From the NCBI GenBank assembly GCA_965220465.1, contig CBDCPZ010000022.1, positions 1-64,000 of the forward strand: a DNA stretch of 64,000 nt, in the 5' to 3' direction. The translations under genes were made by a program, and so were the position numbers. Below the pieces are notes generated by a model, which had not been told where the DNA came from, made no database searches, and saw only the letters and a list, made by a program, of their open reading frames with translations. Positions 54,938 to 62,862 of the stretch are shown here, in pieces (position 1 is the first letter of the stretch; every line of letters starts with the position of its first letter). This stretch comes from JAHDHW01 sp965220465. GTDB lineage: Bacteria > Bacteroidota > Bacteroidia > Chitinophagales > Saprospiraceae.

Positions 54938-55459
54938 CTACATTTCTTTTATTATTTTAGTGATGGTGGTTTTCCCACGATCCATAGATGCGATATTTAT
55001 TAAAAGGACATATTTCTTATTTTCTTCAGGTACATCTTTAAGAAATTTTGTGACAAAGTATTTAACGGGTGTTTCATCATTTTCCTGTTCAGGAGTACTT
55101 TTCTGATCGGCATCTGTTTTTCTTTCCCATCCGTTCTTTTCGAGGTTTTCAAGATAATAAGCTATAACATCGTCATAGCTTTTATCACTCTTTTCAGCAA
55201 TCTGCATCCCAACCATATTTTTAGTGTTTTTAAGTTCCTTTTTATTTATAAGGTAGGCGCCGTCAATCAAAGGAACTTGCTTATCAGTAAAAATTGATGG
55301 GTAAGGGATATCTTCAATTGGGCCATCGTCTAATGTTGAAGTACCTACGCTTAATTGATTCTCCTGGTTTTGCTGATTCTCTGTTTCTTCGTTTTGGGAA
55401 CAGGAAACGAAGAATAACACTGAAAAAGCAATTGAAAATTGGATAATATGTTTTAACAT
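54938..55459 (-). CDS. Uncharacterised lipoprotein
   Basis: A 173-residue protein. IQFSIAFSVLFFVSC is a lipoprotein signal with Cys at residue 20, followed by an acidic, Gln/Asn-rich linker (SQNEETENQQNQENQ). The mature domain (residues about 55-173) has YDDVIAYYLENLEKNGWERK and ends with strands (YVLLINIASMDRGKTTITKI), a layout like small sensory or assembly lipoproteins. No family is recognised with confidence. It is probably transcribed alone. Confidence 0.7.
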   Translation of the reverse strand: MLKHIIQFSIAFSVLFFVSCSQNEETENQQNQENQLSVGTSTLDDGPIEDIPYPSIFTDKQVPLIDGAYLINKKELKNTKNMVGMQIAEKSDKSYDDVIAYYLENLEKNGWERKTDADQKSTPEQENDETPVKYFVTKFLKDVPEENKKYVLLINIASMDRGKTTITKIIKEM

Positions 55460-55592
55460 TTTTTATGAGGATTTTGATTTAAAATTAGAGTATAATATGC
55501 CAAAATTGTACCACAAGAAATACAATATCGATTTCAACTTAACAACTTCAGTAACTGGTTAATTTTTGTTACGACATTTCTTTAAAATACAG

Positions 55593-55630
55593 ACAAAGCC
55601 AATCTATGTGTTGGGTAGATTGGCTTTGTT
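55593..55630. terminator. Hairpin terminator after tatA
   Basis: The arms ACAAAGCCAATCTA and TAGATTGGCTTTGT with a 9-nt loop, in the short gap downstream of the tatA-like gene. The T-rich side favours either strand. Confidence 0.7.
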
Positions 55631-55652
55631 TTGTCAAAAATGGTAAATCGAA

Positions 55653-55877
55653 TTATTCTTCTTTTTTTTCTTCTGTCTTTTTTTGGTCTGCTTCCCGCAT
55701 ACCTTCTTTTAGTTCACTTTCAATGGTAGCACGAGCGTTGTTAAATTCGCGAATTCCTTTTCCCATACCTCTCATTAGCTCAGGGATTTTTTTACCTCCA
55801 AACAACAACAGGACGACAAACAACACGATAATCACTTCATAACCACCCAATCCGAAAAATAATAATATTGAATTCAT
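55653..55877 (-). CDS. tatA: Sec-independent protein translocase TatA
   Basis: A 74-residue protein of typical TatA length. It has a short N-terminal membrane helix (YEVIIVLFVVLLLFGGKK), then the amphipathic helix IPELMRGMGKGIREFNNA and an acidic/lysine tail. FGGKKIPELMRGMGKGI is the family signature. TatA forms the pore that exports folded proteins with twin-arginine signals. In this window the threonine-aldolase-like protein at 27601 carries such a signal. No tatC is seen next to it. Confidence 0.93.
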   Translation of the reverse strand: MNSILLFFGLGGYEVIIVLFVVLLLFGGKKIPELMRGMGKGIREFNNARATIESELKEGMREADQKKTEEKKEE

Positions 55878-55968
55878 GATATAAATTTTAGTTATTGCAA
55901 AATTACAACAATGAAATGAATAATAAGATCACTTCTTTTGCTATTTGACTAAAAAATCGACGAATCGT

Positions 55969-56922
55969 TTATTTCTTTAAGCCAATTTCACGTAATCGTT
56001 CATCAAGATATTCACCAGCAGTGATAGGTTCATAGGCTAATGGATTTTCTTCAGTAACACAACTTTCCAAACAGGTCAGGTCCATTCCGCTGCGCGGATG
56101 CAGGAAAAATGGAATAGATAATCGTGGAAGGTGCCATTGATTTTGTGGTGGATTAATGACGCGATGAGTTGTTGATTTCAAGTAATTATTGGTCATGCGC
56201 TGAAGCATATCACCTACATTAATGACTATTTCGTTTTCTTCTGGTAAAATATCAACCCACTCGTTTTCCATATTTAATAATTGCAAGCCTCCCGAAGACG
56301 CTCCAACTAAAAGCGTAATGAGGTTAATATCTTCGTGTTGTTCCGCACGAATCGCCGATTCCGGTTCTACCATTATCGGAGGATAATAAATTGCTCGTTG
56401 AATACTGTTTCCGTTATGTATTTTATCATCAAAATAATTTTCACCCAAATCGAGATATATTGCAATTGCTTTTAATAACTGGGCGCCTGCTCCTTCAAAA
56501 GCTTTGTAAAGTTGATTTCCAAGTCTCGTGAAATTTGGCTCTTCCTTAACATTGACGTTATCAGGATATTGGTTTTTTATTGAATCTCCATCGGTTACTT
56601 CTTGACCAATTTGAAAAAATTCTTTGAGGTCAGCAACTTCTGATTGCTTGGCGTGTTCCTTCCCGAAAGAAGTATAACCTCGCTGGCCGGCAAGGCCTTT
56701 GACTTCATATTTTCTTTTTACTTCAATCGGGAGCCGAAAAAAAGCATTTGAGGCTTCATAAAACCCATCGATGAGTTCTTTTGAAATTCCATGGTTGATT
56801 ACGCCTACAAATCCGATTTCGTGGAATGCCTTTCCTAATTGGCGCACAAAGCTGGCTTTTTCTTCAGCCGTACCATTTACAAATTGATCAAGTGAAACGA
56901 CGGGTATACTTCTTTTTGACAT
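55969..56922 (-). CDS. Isopenicillin-N-synthase-family 2OG-Fe(II) oxygenase
   Basis: A 317-residue protein of usual length. The N-terminal DIOX_N part reads IPVVSLDQFVNGTAEEKASF and VGVINHGISKELIDGFYEAS. The double-stranded beta-helix carries the Fe(II) triad His196 and Asp198 (AEQHEDINLITLL) and His253 (STTHRVINPP), plus the 2-oxoglutarate Arg267 and Ser269 (LPRLSIPFF). It hydroxylates, desaturates or cyclises a small substrate using 2-oxoglutarate and O2. The substrate is unknown. It does not lie in a recognisable biosynthetic cluster. Confidence 0.9.
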   Translation of the reverse strand: MSKRSIPVVSLDQFVNGTAEEKASFVRQLGKAFHEIGFVGVINHGISKELIDGFYEASNAFFRLPIEVKRKYEVKGLAGQRGYTSFGKEHAKQSEVADLKEFFQIGQEVTDGDSIKNQYPDNVNVKEEPNFTRLGNQLYKAFEGAGAQLLKAIAIYLDLGENYFDDKIHNGNSIQRAIYYPPIMVEPESAIRAEQHEDINLITLLVGASSGGLQLLNMENEWVDILPEENEIVINVGDMLQRMTNNYLKSTTHRVINPPQNQWHLPRLSIPFFLHPRSGMDLTCLESCVTEENPLAYEPITAGEYLDERLREIGLKK

Positions 56923-57036
56923 AATATTTTTTTTAGATAATCACTTGAAAGTGAAAGGTGTCAATTTTTAATAAAATTTAGCTTTACAAATTAATAAAAA
57001 ATAAGGATTCAATGCCAACAACTCCTCAAAAAGTCA

Positions 57037-58065
57037 TCATCTTCTGGGTTTGTAACGCGCCTGATCAAGTAATTGTTGAGCATCTTTCAATGCAATTAAT
57101 TCCTCCATTGTAGTTTCAGGATGATTCTTCATATAACTCTTTACAATTTGCCAACCAACCCAATTTGCAGTTCTGCCAGGAGCTTCCACAGGCATTCCAG
57201 GAGAATTAGGGCTGTGATCAACTAATTTTCGAATATCTTTTCGTCGAGTAGAATACAAAAGATCTTCACTCAGAAAATGCGACCACATTGCAAGTTCGTT
57301 AGCATTACACCATTCCACTTGAAGTTGAGTATACCCCAATTTTATACTGTCGGGAGTATGTGGAAGTAACTGATCCATGAGGTAAAGGATTTTTCCATTT
57401 GTAATCATCAAATCCATTAAACGATCTCCTTCAGCTTCTCCGACGAGGTCTGTTGCAATAGCTTCAATAGATTTTGCAACAAGGTGCTTTTTATCCATTG
57501 TACGTTTGATATACACAGGAAAAAAAGTTGGATTATAAAAAGGATAATCAGCTCCGAGATAAAAGTCCCAGCCTATGCCAAGGATTTCTTGTTCATAGGT
57601 GAAAGTTCCAATGCTATATTCAGAGATAAGTGAAATAACTTCTGGAATTGATCTTTCAGGAAAATAATATTTATAAAAACGAAAAGCCTGATTTAATTCG
57701 TTTTCAATGTCTGAAACATCGCCGTAAACAATCAAACAAGTGTCATACAACATTTGAATGCCAGGACTTTTCACAAACATGGCCATCATATTGGTGTCTT
57801 GCAACGCTGGTAAAATTTTAGGCAGATAAATTTCTTTCATGAAAACAGGATATTTTTCAATGAGAGCGTCCATACCCAAAGAAACATTATTAGTGTCAAT
57901 ATTCATCAGATCTTTTTCAAACCGATGAATTTTAATTTCCATAGCAATGTCAGAAACATCTGGAATATTTTTACCTTTGTCGGGCACACAAGATGTGACC
58001 AAAACAAGAATAACAAAGACTAACCAAAAGCTTGTTGTTGAAAGTTCTTTAGTGAAAATTTGCAT
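57037..58065 (-). CDS. gldB: Gliding motility lipoprotein GldB
   Basis: 342 residues from the ATG at 58063-58065; a longer in-frame start at 58119 adds 18 residues before the signal. The segment SFWLVFVILVLVTSC is a lipoprotein signal. The mature part fits the GldB family: IKIHRFEKDLMNIDTNN, FRFYKYYFPERSIPEVIS, GWDFYLGADYPFYNPTFFPV and PGRTANWVGWQIVKSYMKNHPETTM. GldB is a core component needed for gliding and T9SS-linked function in Bacteroidota. It supports the inference of a gliding, T9SS-bearing organism, as do the sorted proteins in this window. Confidence 0.92.
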   Translation of the reverse strand: MQIFTKELSTTSFWLVFVILVLVTSCVPDKGKNIPDVSDIAMEIKIHRFEKDLMNIDTNNVSLGMDALIEKYPVFMKEIYLPKILPALQDTNMMAMFVKSPGIQMLYDTCLIVYGDVSDIENELNQAFRFYKYYFPERSIPEVISLISEYSIGTFTYEQEILGIGWDFYLGADYPFYNPTFFPVYIKRTMDKKHLVAKSIEAIATDLVGEAEGDRLMDLMITNGKILYLMDQLLPHTPDSIKLGYTQLQVEWCNANELAMWSHFLSEDLLYSTRRKDIRKLVDHSPNSPGMPVEAPGRTANWVGWQIVKSYMKNHPETTMEELIALKDAQQLLDQARYKPRR

Positions 58066-58201
58066 GTATAATGAATAGGTTTTAAAATTAATAATTTCAA
58101 CGAAACGTTGAAATTGCAAATTTTTTAAAAAGAATATAACTTACGAATTTGAAAGGAAATTCGTTTCTTTTTTGCAATAACAAATCAAAAAACTTTTAAA
58201 G

Positions 58202-58981
58202 ATGAAAAAAATTGCAGCAGCAATATTATTTTTTACTTTTTTAAACGCTACTATTTTTGCACAAAATACATTTCAAACTTTCAGATTTGGAATACAGGTC
58301 AGTCCAACGGTAACCTGGATGAGTAGCAGCGATAAAAAAATCAATGGGAACGGAACCAATTTAGGTTTGAAACTTGGCGTAATCGGAGAAAAATATTTTG
58401 CTGAAAACTATGCTTTCATGTTCGGAATAGGTTTCGCGTTCAATCAGGGAGGAACCTTAAAGCATGATGTTGGTGGTGATTTGTGGCATAATTCACAGCT
58501 CAGTAGTGATAGGTATCAAGATGAAAGCAAAGGTGCAATGCCAGATGGTGTAAATTTAAAATATGGTTTGCAATATGTTGAAATTCCGTTTGGCCTTCGG
58601 CTACGCACCCAGGAATTTGGATACATCCGTTATTTTGCAGAAATACCGGTTTTTACAGTAGGTTTTTTGACGCAGGCTAAAGGAGCAATAACGGGAACCG
58701 ATATGGATACTGAAAAGGAGGATATCAGTAATGATGTCAACAACTTGGCATTCTCCTGGGGGCTTGGTGCAGGTATCGAGTATAGCCTTGGTAGCCAGAC
58801 TTCATTGGTTGTTGGTATCTATTATCAGAGTTATACAACAGATGTAACAAAAGATGATGGAATTAAATATACAAAAAGAGAAGCTCCAATGACTGGAAAG
58901 GAAGCTCCTACCGAAACTGCAAAAGCAAACTCAAAAGGTTTGATCAGAGGACTTACCCTTCGGTTAGGTGTAATGTTTTAA
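58202..58981 (+). CDS. Outer-membrane beta-barrel protein (PorT-like)
   Basis: A 259-residue protein with a signal peptide (KKIAAAILFFTFLNATIFAQ) followed by alternating beta-strands typical of small outer-membrane barrels: FRFGIQVSPTVTWMSSSDKK, TNLGLKLGVIGEKYFAENYA, FMFGIGFAFNQGGTL and LGLGAGIEYSLGSQTSLVVG. The last strand ends in ...LTLRLGVMF with a terminal Phe, the usual barrel-assembly signal. It resembles PorT-family barrels. A T9SS-related role is possible, but the similarity may only be to general OMP_b-brl proteins. It is divergent from gldB. Confidence 0.82.
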   Translation: MKKIAAAILFFTFLNATIFAQNTFQTFRFGIQVSPTVTWMSSSDKKINGNGTNLGLKLGVIGEKYFAENYAFMFGIGFAFNQGGTLKHDVGGDLWHNSQLSSDRYQDESKGAMPDGVNLKYGLQYVEIPFGLRLRTQEFGYIRYFAEIPVFTVGFLTQAKGAITGTDMDTEKEDISNDVNNLAFSWGLGAGIEYSLGSQTSLVVGIYYQSYTTDVTKDDGIKYTKREAPMTGKEAPTETAKANSKGLIRGLTLRLGVMF

Positions 58982-59000
58982 TAAAAATAAAAAAATTTGT

Positions 59001-59041
59001 AAAAGGAGATGACTGGATGAAGCTATCTCCTTTTGTTTTTT
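59001..59041 (+). terminator. Rho-independent terminator
   Basis: The arms AAAAGGAGAT/ATCTCCTTTT with the loop between and a T-rich tail (TGTTTTTTG), about 20 bp past the barrel gene. Confidence 0.82.
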
Positions 59042-59125
59042 GTAATACATTAAATATTGGTTTAATACTTGCAATTATAGAAGAATAAGGAGAATATCAT
59101 TTTTTACTAAAAATCTTGAAACACT

Positions 59126-60007
59126 ATGCAAACAAATACAACAATGACTGACACAGAACTAATCAAAGAACAAGATTTAAAAAATTTTATTAAAAATGGA
59201 TTAGAAGAGGATGTTAAAGGTGGCGATCATACTTCGCTGGCTTGTATTTCTCCAGAGTCTCGTTGCAAGGCCCGCCTTCTGATTAAAGACGCAGGAGTGA
59301 TTGCAGGAGTTGAATTAGCTCGCCAAATTTTTAAGTACGTTGATGAGTCTTCGCAATTCAAACAACTAATGGCTGACGGAGATAGTGTAAACTTTGGTGA
59401 CGAAGTTTTTTATGTAGATTGCAACACACAAGCGCTTTTAAAAGCCGAACGGTTAATACTAAATTCAATGCAACGAATGAGTGGGATTGCTACTTTGAGT
59501 AATCGTTTTTCGTTCGAAGTTGAAGACCTTCCTGTCAAAATATTAGATACCCGCAAAACTACTCCGCTCATACGATTTCTCGAAAAATGGGCAGTCCGGA
59601 TTGGTGGTTGTTATAATTACCGAGATGGCTTGTATGATTGGATAATGATTAAAGACAATCACGTAGACGCTTGTGGAAGTATTACTGCAGCAATTAACCA
59701 GGTAAATGACTATTTAAAAGAAAACAATCTTGATTTAGGAATTACGGTTGAAGTTAGAAATCTAATGGAATTGGATGAGGTTTTGGCCGTTGGACAAGTG
59801 AACCGGATTATGCTCGATAATTTTGATCTGCCAATTTTAAGGGAAGCTGTTCACATTGTTGGCGATCAATATGAAACGGAAGCATCCGGGGGTGTTACAA
59901 TAAATACGGTTCGTAAAATAGCTCAAACCGGTGTGGACTTCATTTCTGTTGGTGCTTTAACTCACTCAGCAGAAAGTATGGATATGAGTTTGAAAATCAT
60001 TAAATAG
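59126..60007 (+). CDS. nadC: Nicotinate-nucleotide pyrophosphorylase (carboxylating)
   Basis: A 293-residue protein of normal length (a start 18 bp downstream is also possible). It makes nicotinate mononucleotide from quinolinate and PRPP in NAD synthesis. Visible: the N-terminal EEDVKGGDHTSLACISPES, AERLILNSMQRMSGIATLSN, the quinolinate/PRPP motif KILDTRKTTPLIRFLEKWAV, IMIKDNHVDACGSI and VEVRNLMELDEVLA. One oddity: the usual GGxNHR motif reads GGCYNYR here, so the quinolinate-contacting His is replaced by Tyr. The rest of the active site looks intact. Confidence 0.88.
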   Translation: MQTNTTMTDTELIKEQDLKNFIKNGLEEDVKGGDHTSLACISPESRCKARLLIKDAGVIAGVELARQIFKYVDESSQFKQLMADGDSVNFGDEVFYVDCNTQALLKAERLILNSMQRMSGIATLSNRFSFEVEDLPVKILDTRKTTPLIRFLEKWAVRIGGCYNYRDGLYDWIMIKDNHVDACGSITAAINQVNDYLKENNLDLGITVEVRNLMELDEVLAVGQVNRIMLDNFDLPILREAVHIVGDQYETEASGGVTINTVRKIAQTGVDFISVGALTHSAESMDMSLKIIK

Positions 60008-60056
60008 CTCAAGATTCAGATTGATTAAATAAAGAATAATTTTCATAGAAACATAG

Positions 60057-60089
60057 GAAGGCGGCTTGAATCAAGCCGCCTTCTTTTTT
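60057..60089 (+). terminator. Rho-independent terminator of nadC
   Basis: The perfect stem GAAGGCGGCTTG/CAAGCCGCCTTC with a 3-base loop and a T6 run, about 50 bp past the stop. Confidence 0.9.
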
Positions 60090-60211
60090 GTACGATGTTG
60101 AAAATTGTTTAGCAGTAAAACATACTGCAATATTAAATCATGGTTATGTTGCTGTGCTAAAAATGACAGAGGGAAATCAAAAACCTGTTGGATTAAATTT
60201 CAAACATTTTA

Positions 60212-60370
60212 TCAAACAGGATAACTTTGAGCAGTAAGTACAACTAACACGATCAATGAAACAATGACTAGCCAAAAACGCACATCTTTGTAAAACGTAC
60301 TACTTTTTTCTGAAATCACGTTGATCAGGTTAAATGCAAAAAATAAATATAAAATGACATAAAAAAACAT
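60212..60370 (-). CDS. Small two-helix membrane protein (52 residues)
   Basis: An ATG at 60368-60370 opens a 52-codon frame with two hydrophobic segments, FFYVILYLFFAFNLINVI and FWLVIVSLIVLVVLTA, separated by a short polar loop (SEKSSTFYKDVR). No family is recognised. TATAAT lies just upstream of the start. It fills part of the 660-bp gap after nadC; the rest (60100-60211 and 60371-60672) shows no convincing gene. Confidence 0.5.
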   Translation of the reverse strand: MFFYVILYLFFAFNLINVISEKSSTFYKDVRFWLVIVSLIVLVVLTAQSYPV

Positions 60371-60672
60371 AGCATTATATTTTACGCGTAATCAATCATT
60401 TTAGCCTCCTTTTGAATCAACAACACAGTCGAATACTGAAGTTAAATCAAAGGGGAATATCAAAAGATCAAATCTTTCGAGGAGTAATAAAATTGATTGA
60501 AATCCAAAGGGGAAGATTGACGCGGGGAAGGGCTAAGTTTTTAATTGCCTGTCAATCCCTAATTTCCAAAAAGGATGCCAATACAAATATTACTAATATC
60601 AAATAATAGGGTTCTTTCCAGTAAAAGGTGTGTGTGGAATAAGAAAACAAAAAATTCTTTGCGTTCTTATTA

Positions 60673-61722
60673 TTATGACTTGCTTTGTTGAAAATGGTTT
60701 AAGAGAGCTTTGTTGATGTTTTTAATCAGGACAGGACCTTCATAAATTAATCCGGTATAAACCTGAACCAATGAAGCGCCAGCTTCTAACTTTTCAATTG
60801 CATCCTCCGCACTTGCAATTCCTCCAACGCCGATAATTATCAGCTCGCCATTGGTTTTCTTATTAAGATAACGAATAACTTCTGTAGATCGCTGTTTCAC
60901 CGGTTTACCACTTAAACCGCCGGCTCCGATTTTTTCAATCCGATCTTTATTTTCATTCAAACCTTTACGGGAGATCGTCGTATTTGTAGCAATTATTCCG
61001 GCGATTTTTGTTTCACTCACAATATCAACGATATCATCTAATTGGCTATCAGTCAAGTCTGGTGCAATTTTTAAAAGGATGGGTTTTGGCGCGGATTTTT
61101 TAAGGTTCAACAATTGCAATTCTGATAGTAATTTTGTCAATGGCTCTTTGTCTTGCAAGGCCCGCAAGTTGGGCGTGTTGGGCGAACTGACGTTTACAAC
61201 AAAATAATCAACATGATCGAAAAGGGCTTCAAAACAAATGATATAATCTTCTGTTGCTTTTTCGTTTGGTGTATCTTTATTTTTACCAATATTACCTCCA
61301 ATGATGAGATTTTCAGGACGATTTTTTAAACGTTTTACCAATGCTTCCACTCCTTCGTTGTTGAAACCCATTCGGTTGATGAGCCCATTATCGTTTGGCA
61401 ATCGAAACATTCTGGGCTGAGGATTGCCAGGCTGGCCTTTTGGTGTAACAGTTCCAACTTCGATGAAACCAAAGCCGAGGCTTTCCATTGCTCTAAAATG
61501 TAACCCTTCCTTATCAAATCCGGCAGCCAAACCAACCGGATTTTCAAAGTTCAGTCCAAATAATTTTTTATTTAATATTGGATTTTTTAATCGAAAAGAT
61601 GCTCTAAAAAGTTGCCCGACAATTGGAATCGCCAGGACCAGTTTGAGCATGATTAAAGTGAAGTGATGCGCCTTTTCGGGAGGAAGTAAAAAGAGCATTG
61701 GTTTTATGAAAAGTTTGTACAC
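60673..61722 (-). CDS. pyrD: Dihydroorotate dehydrogenase (quinone), class 2
   Basis: A 349-residue enzyme of normal class 2 length with the N-terminal membrane-associating helices (LFIKPMLFLLPPEKAHHFTL). FMN and substrate motifs: ENPVGLAAGFDKEG, FGFIEVGTVTPKGQPGNPQP, NVSSPNTPNLRAL with the catalytic Ser, LLKIAPDLTDSQLDDI, ATNTTISR and IIGVGGIASAEDAIEKLEAG. It oxidises dihydroorotate to orotate with a membrane quinone in pyrimidine synthesis. It is transcribed alone. Confidence 0.95.
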   Translation of the reverse strand: MYKLFIKPMLFLLPPEKAHHFTLIMLKLVLAIPIVGQLFRASFRLKNPILNKKLFGLNFENPVGLAAGFDKEGLHFRAMESLGFGFIEVGTVTPKGQPGNPQPRMFRLPNDNGLINRMGFNNEGVEALVKRLKNRPENLIIGGNIGKNKDTPNEKATEDYIICFEALFDHVDYFVVNVSSPNTPNLRALQDKEPLTKLLSELQLLNLKKSAPKPILLKIAPDLTDSQLDDIVDIVSETKIAGIIATNTTISRKGLNENKDRIEKIGAGGLSGKPVKQRSTEVIRYLNKKTNGELIIIGVGGIASAEDAIEKLEAGASLVQVYTGLIYEGPVLIKNINKALLNHFQQSKS

Positions 61723-61927
61723 TGGTGGATTTTATGTTTTGAAAACAATGTTGTCCACAAAAATAGAAAAGCTTATTGATTTTAAAAACAAAACCCTTCT
61801 TCAAGAAAAAGGGAATACGGATGATACCGATTTGATGGGTTTTCAAAGGTTTTGATTTTCAAAAAAAGTTGTGGAGGCGAGGTGAAAAACGATGAACTAC
61901 GAACCATAAACTAAAAACTAAAAAAAC

Positions 61928-62617
61928 CTAAACCGCTTCCGCAGCCAACTTTTCCATATCACGGATCAGTAATCTACGCCGATTAAAAATCAAGATATTT
62001 TTGTTTCGAAGCTCATTTAAAACGGTGGTTACTGTTTGTCTGGAAGTTGCAGTGAGATTTGCGATTTCCTGATGAGTTAAAAACTTACGAACGAGCATTT
62101 CATATCCGACACGTTGTCCTTTTTTAGCAGCAAGTTTTTCTAAAAATTCAATAATCCGGGTACGTGAGTCTTTAAATACAAGGGATTCGAGACGCTGTTC
62201 CATTTCCAAAACTCTGGAACCCATCACTTTCATCATAAAAAGGCTCAGACCACTGTGTTCCCGCATCAAATTTTTCATCTCTGCAACGGCTAAAATGCAG
62301 ACATTTGTTTCTTCCATCGCTAAAGCAAAATCACGTCTGGTCGTCTCTCCAATCATGGCCAATTCACCAAAAACTTCTCCCTTGGTTAAGATAGCTTTAG
62401 TGATTTCTTTTCCTGATTCTGAGTAAGTTCCAATTTTTACGCGGCCATCGGTTAAGAAAAATATTTTATCAGAAAATTCATCAGGCAAATAAATGTATTC
62501 TCCTTTTTTGAAAGTCTTGTGCGCCATTTGGTCTAATGCACCATTACCCAACTTTTTGGGGCAAAAAATCCCCATCATGTCAATATTTTCTAAAAACCAA
62601 AGTGATTGATTACTCAT
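61928..62617 (-). CDS. Crp/Fnr family transcriptional regulator
   Basis: A 229-residue regulator. The cNMP-binding fold occupies about residues 35-130 (KKGEYIYLPDEFSDKIFFLT, GRVKIGTYSESGKEITKAIL, GEVFGELAMIGETTRRDFAL). A long dimer helix follows (MKVMGSRVLEMEQRLESL). The C-terminal winged helix has FLTHQEIANLTATSRQTVTT as the recognition helix-turn-helix. The N-terminus has one Cys near residue 19 (GIFCPKK), which is not enough for an Fnr Fe-S cluster. The effector is unknown. A gap of 205 bp, with words like the 19080 repeat, separates it from pyrD. Confidence 0.9.
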   Translation of the reverse strand: MSNQSLWFLENIDMMGIFCPKKLGNGALDQMAHKTFKKGEYIYLPDEFSDKIFFLTDGRVKIGTYSESGKEITKAILTKGEVFGELAMIGETTRRDFALAMEETNVCILAVAEMKNLMREHSGLSLFMMKVMGSRVLEMEQRLESLVFKDSRTRIIEFLEKLAAKKGQRVGYEMLVRKFLTHQEIANLTATSRQTVTTVLNELRNKNILIFNRRRLLIRDMEKLAAEAV

Positions 62618-62862
62618 ATGAGATAGCCCTTTTTGTTTAATAAATTAGCGATTGCCTTGAGTAACAACTTCTATTAAGGTTCGAAACACGAAAAATACGA
62701 GGTTGTTCATAAATTCAATTTAATACTGATGCTAACTGTCTTTGATTTAGCATTAAAAAAGCACCAATTTTAATGCTTTCGATAAAAAAGCAAATTGAAT
62801 TTTAATATTTAAAGCTTTAGGGAAAGGGTTTTTTATTTAAAAAGCTAAGACAAAGTTATTAA

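Noticed and set aside
60412..60606. 64-codon plus-strand frame before pyrD
   Set aside because: It lacks an ATG at the start, has basic low-complexity content and no recognisable features.
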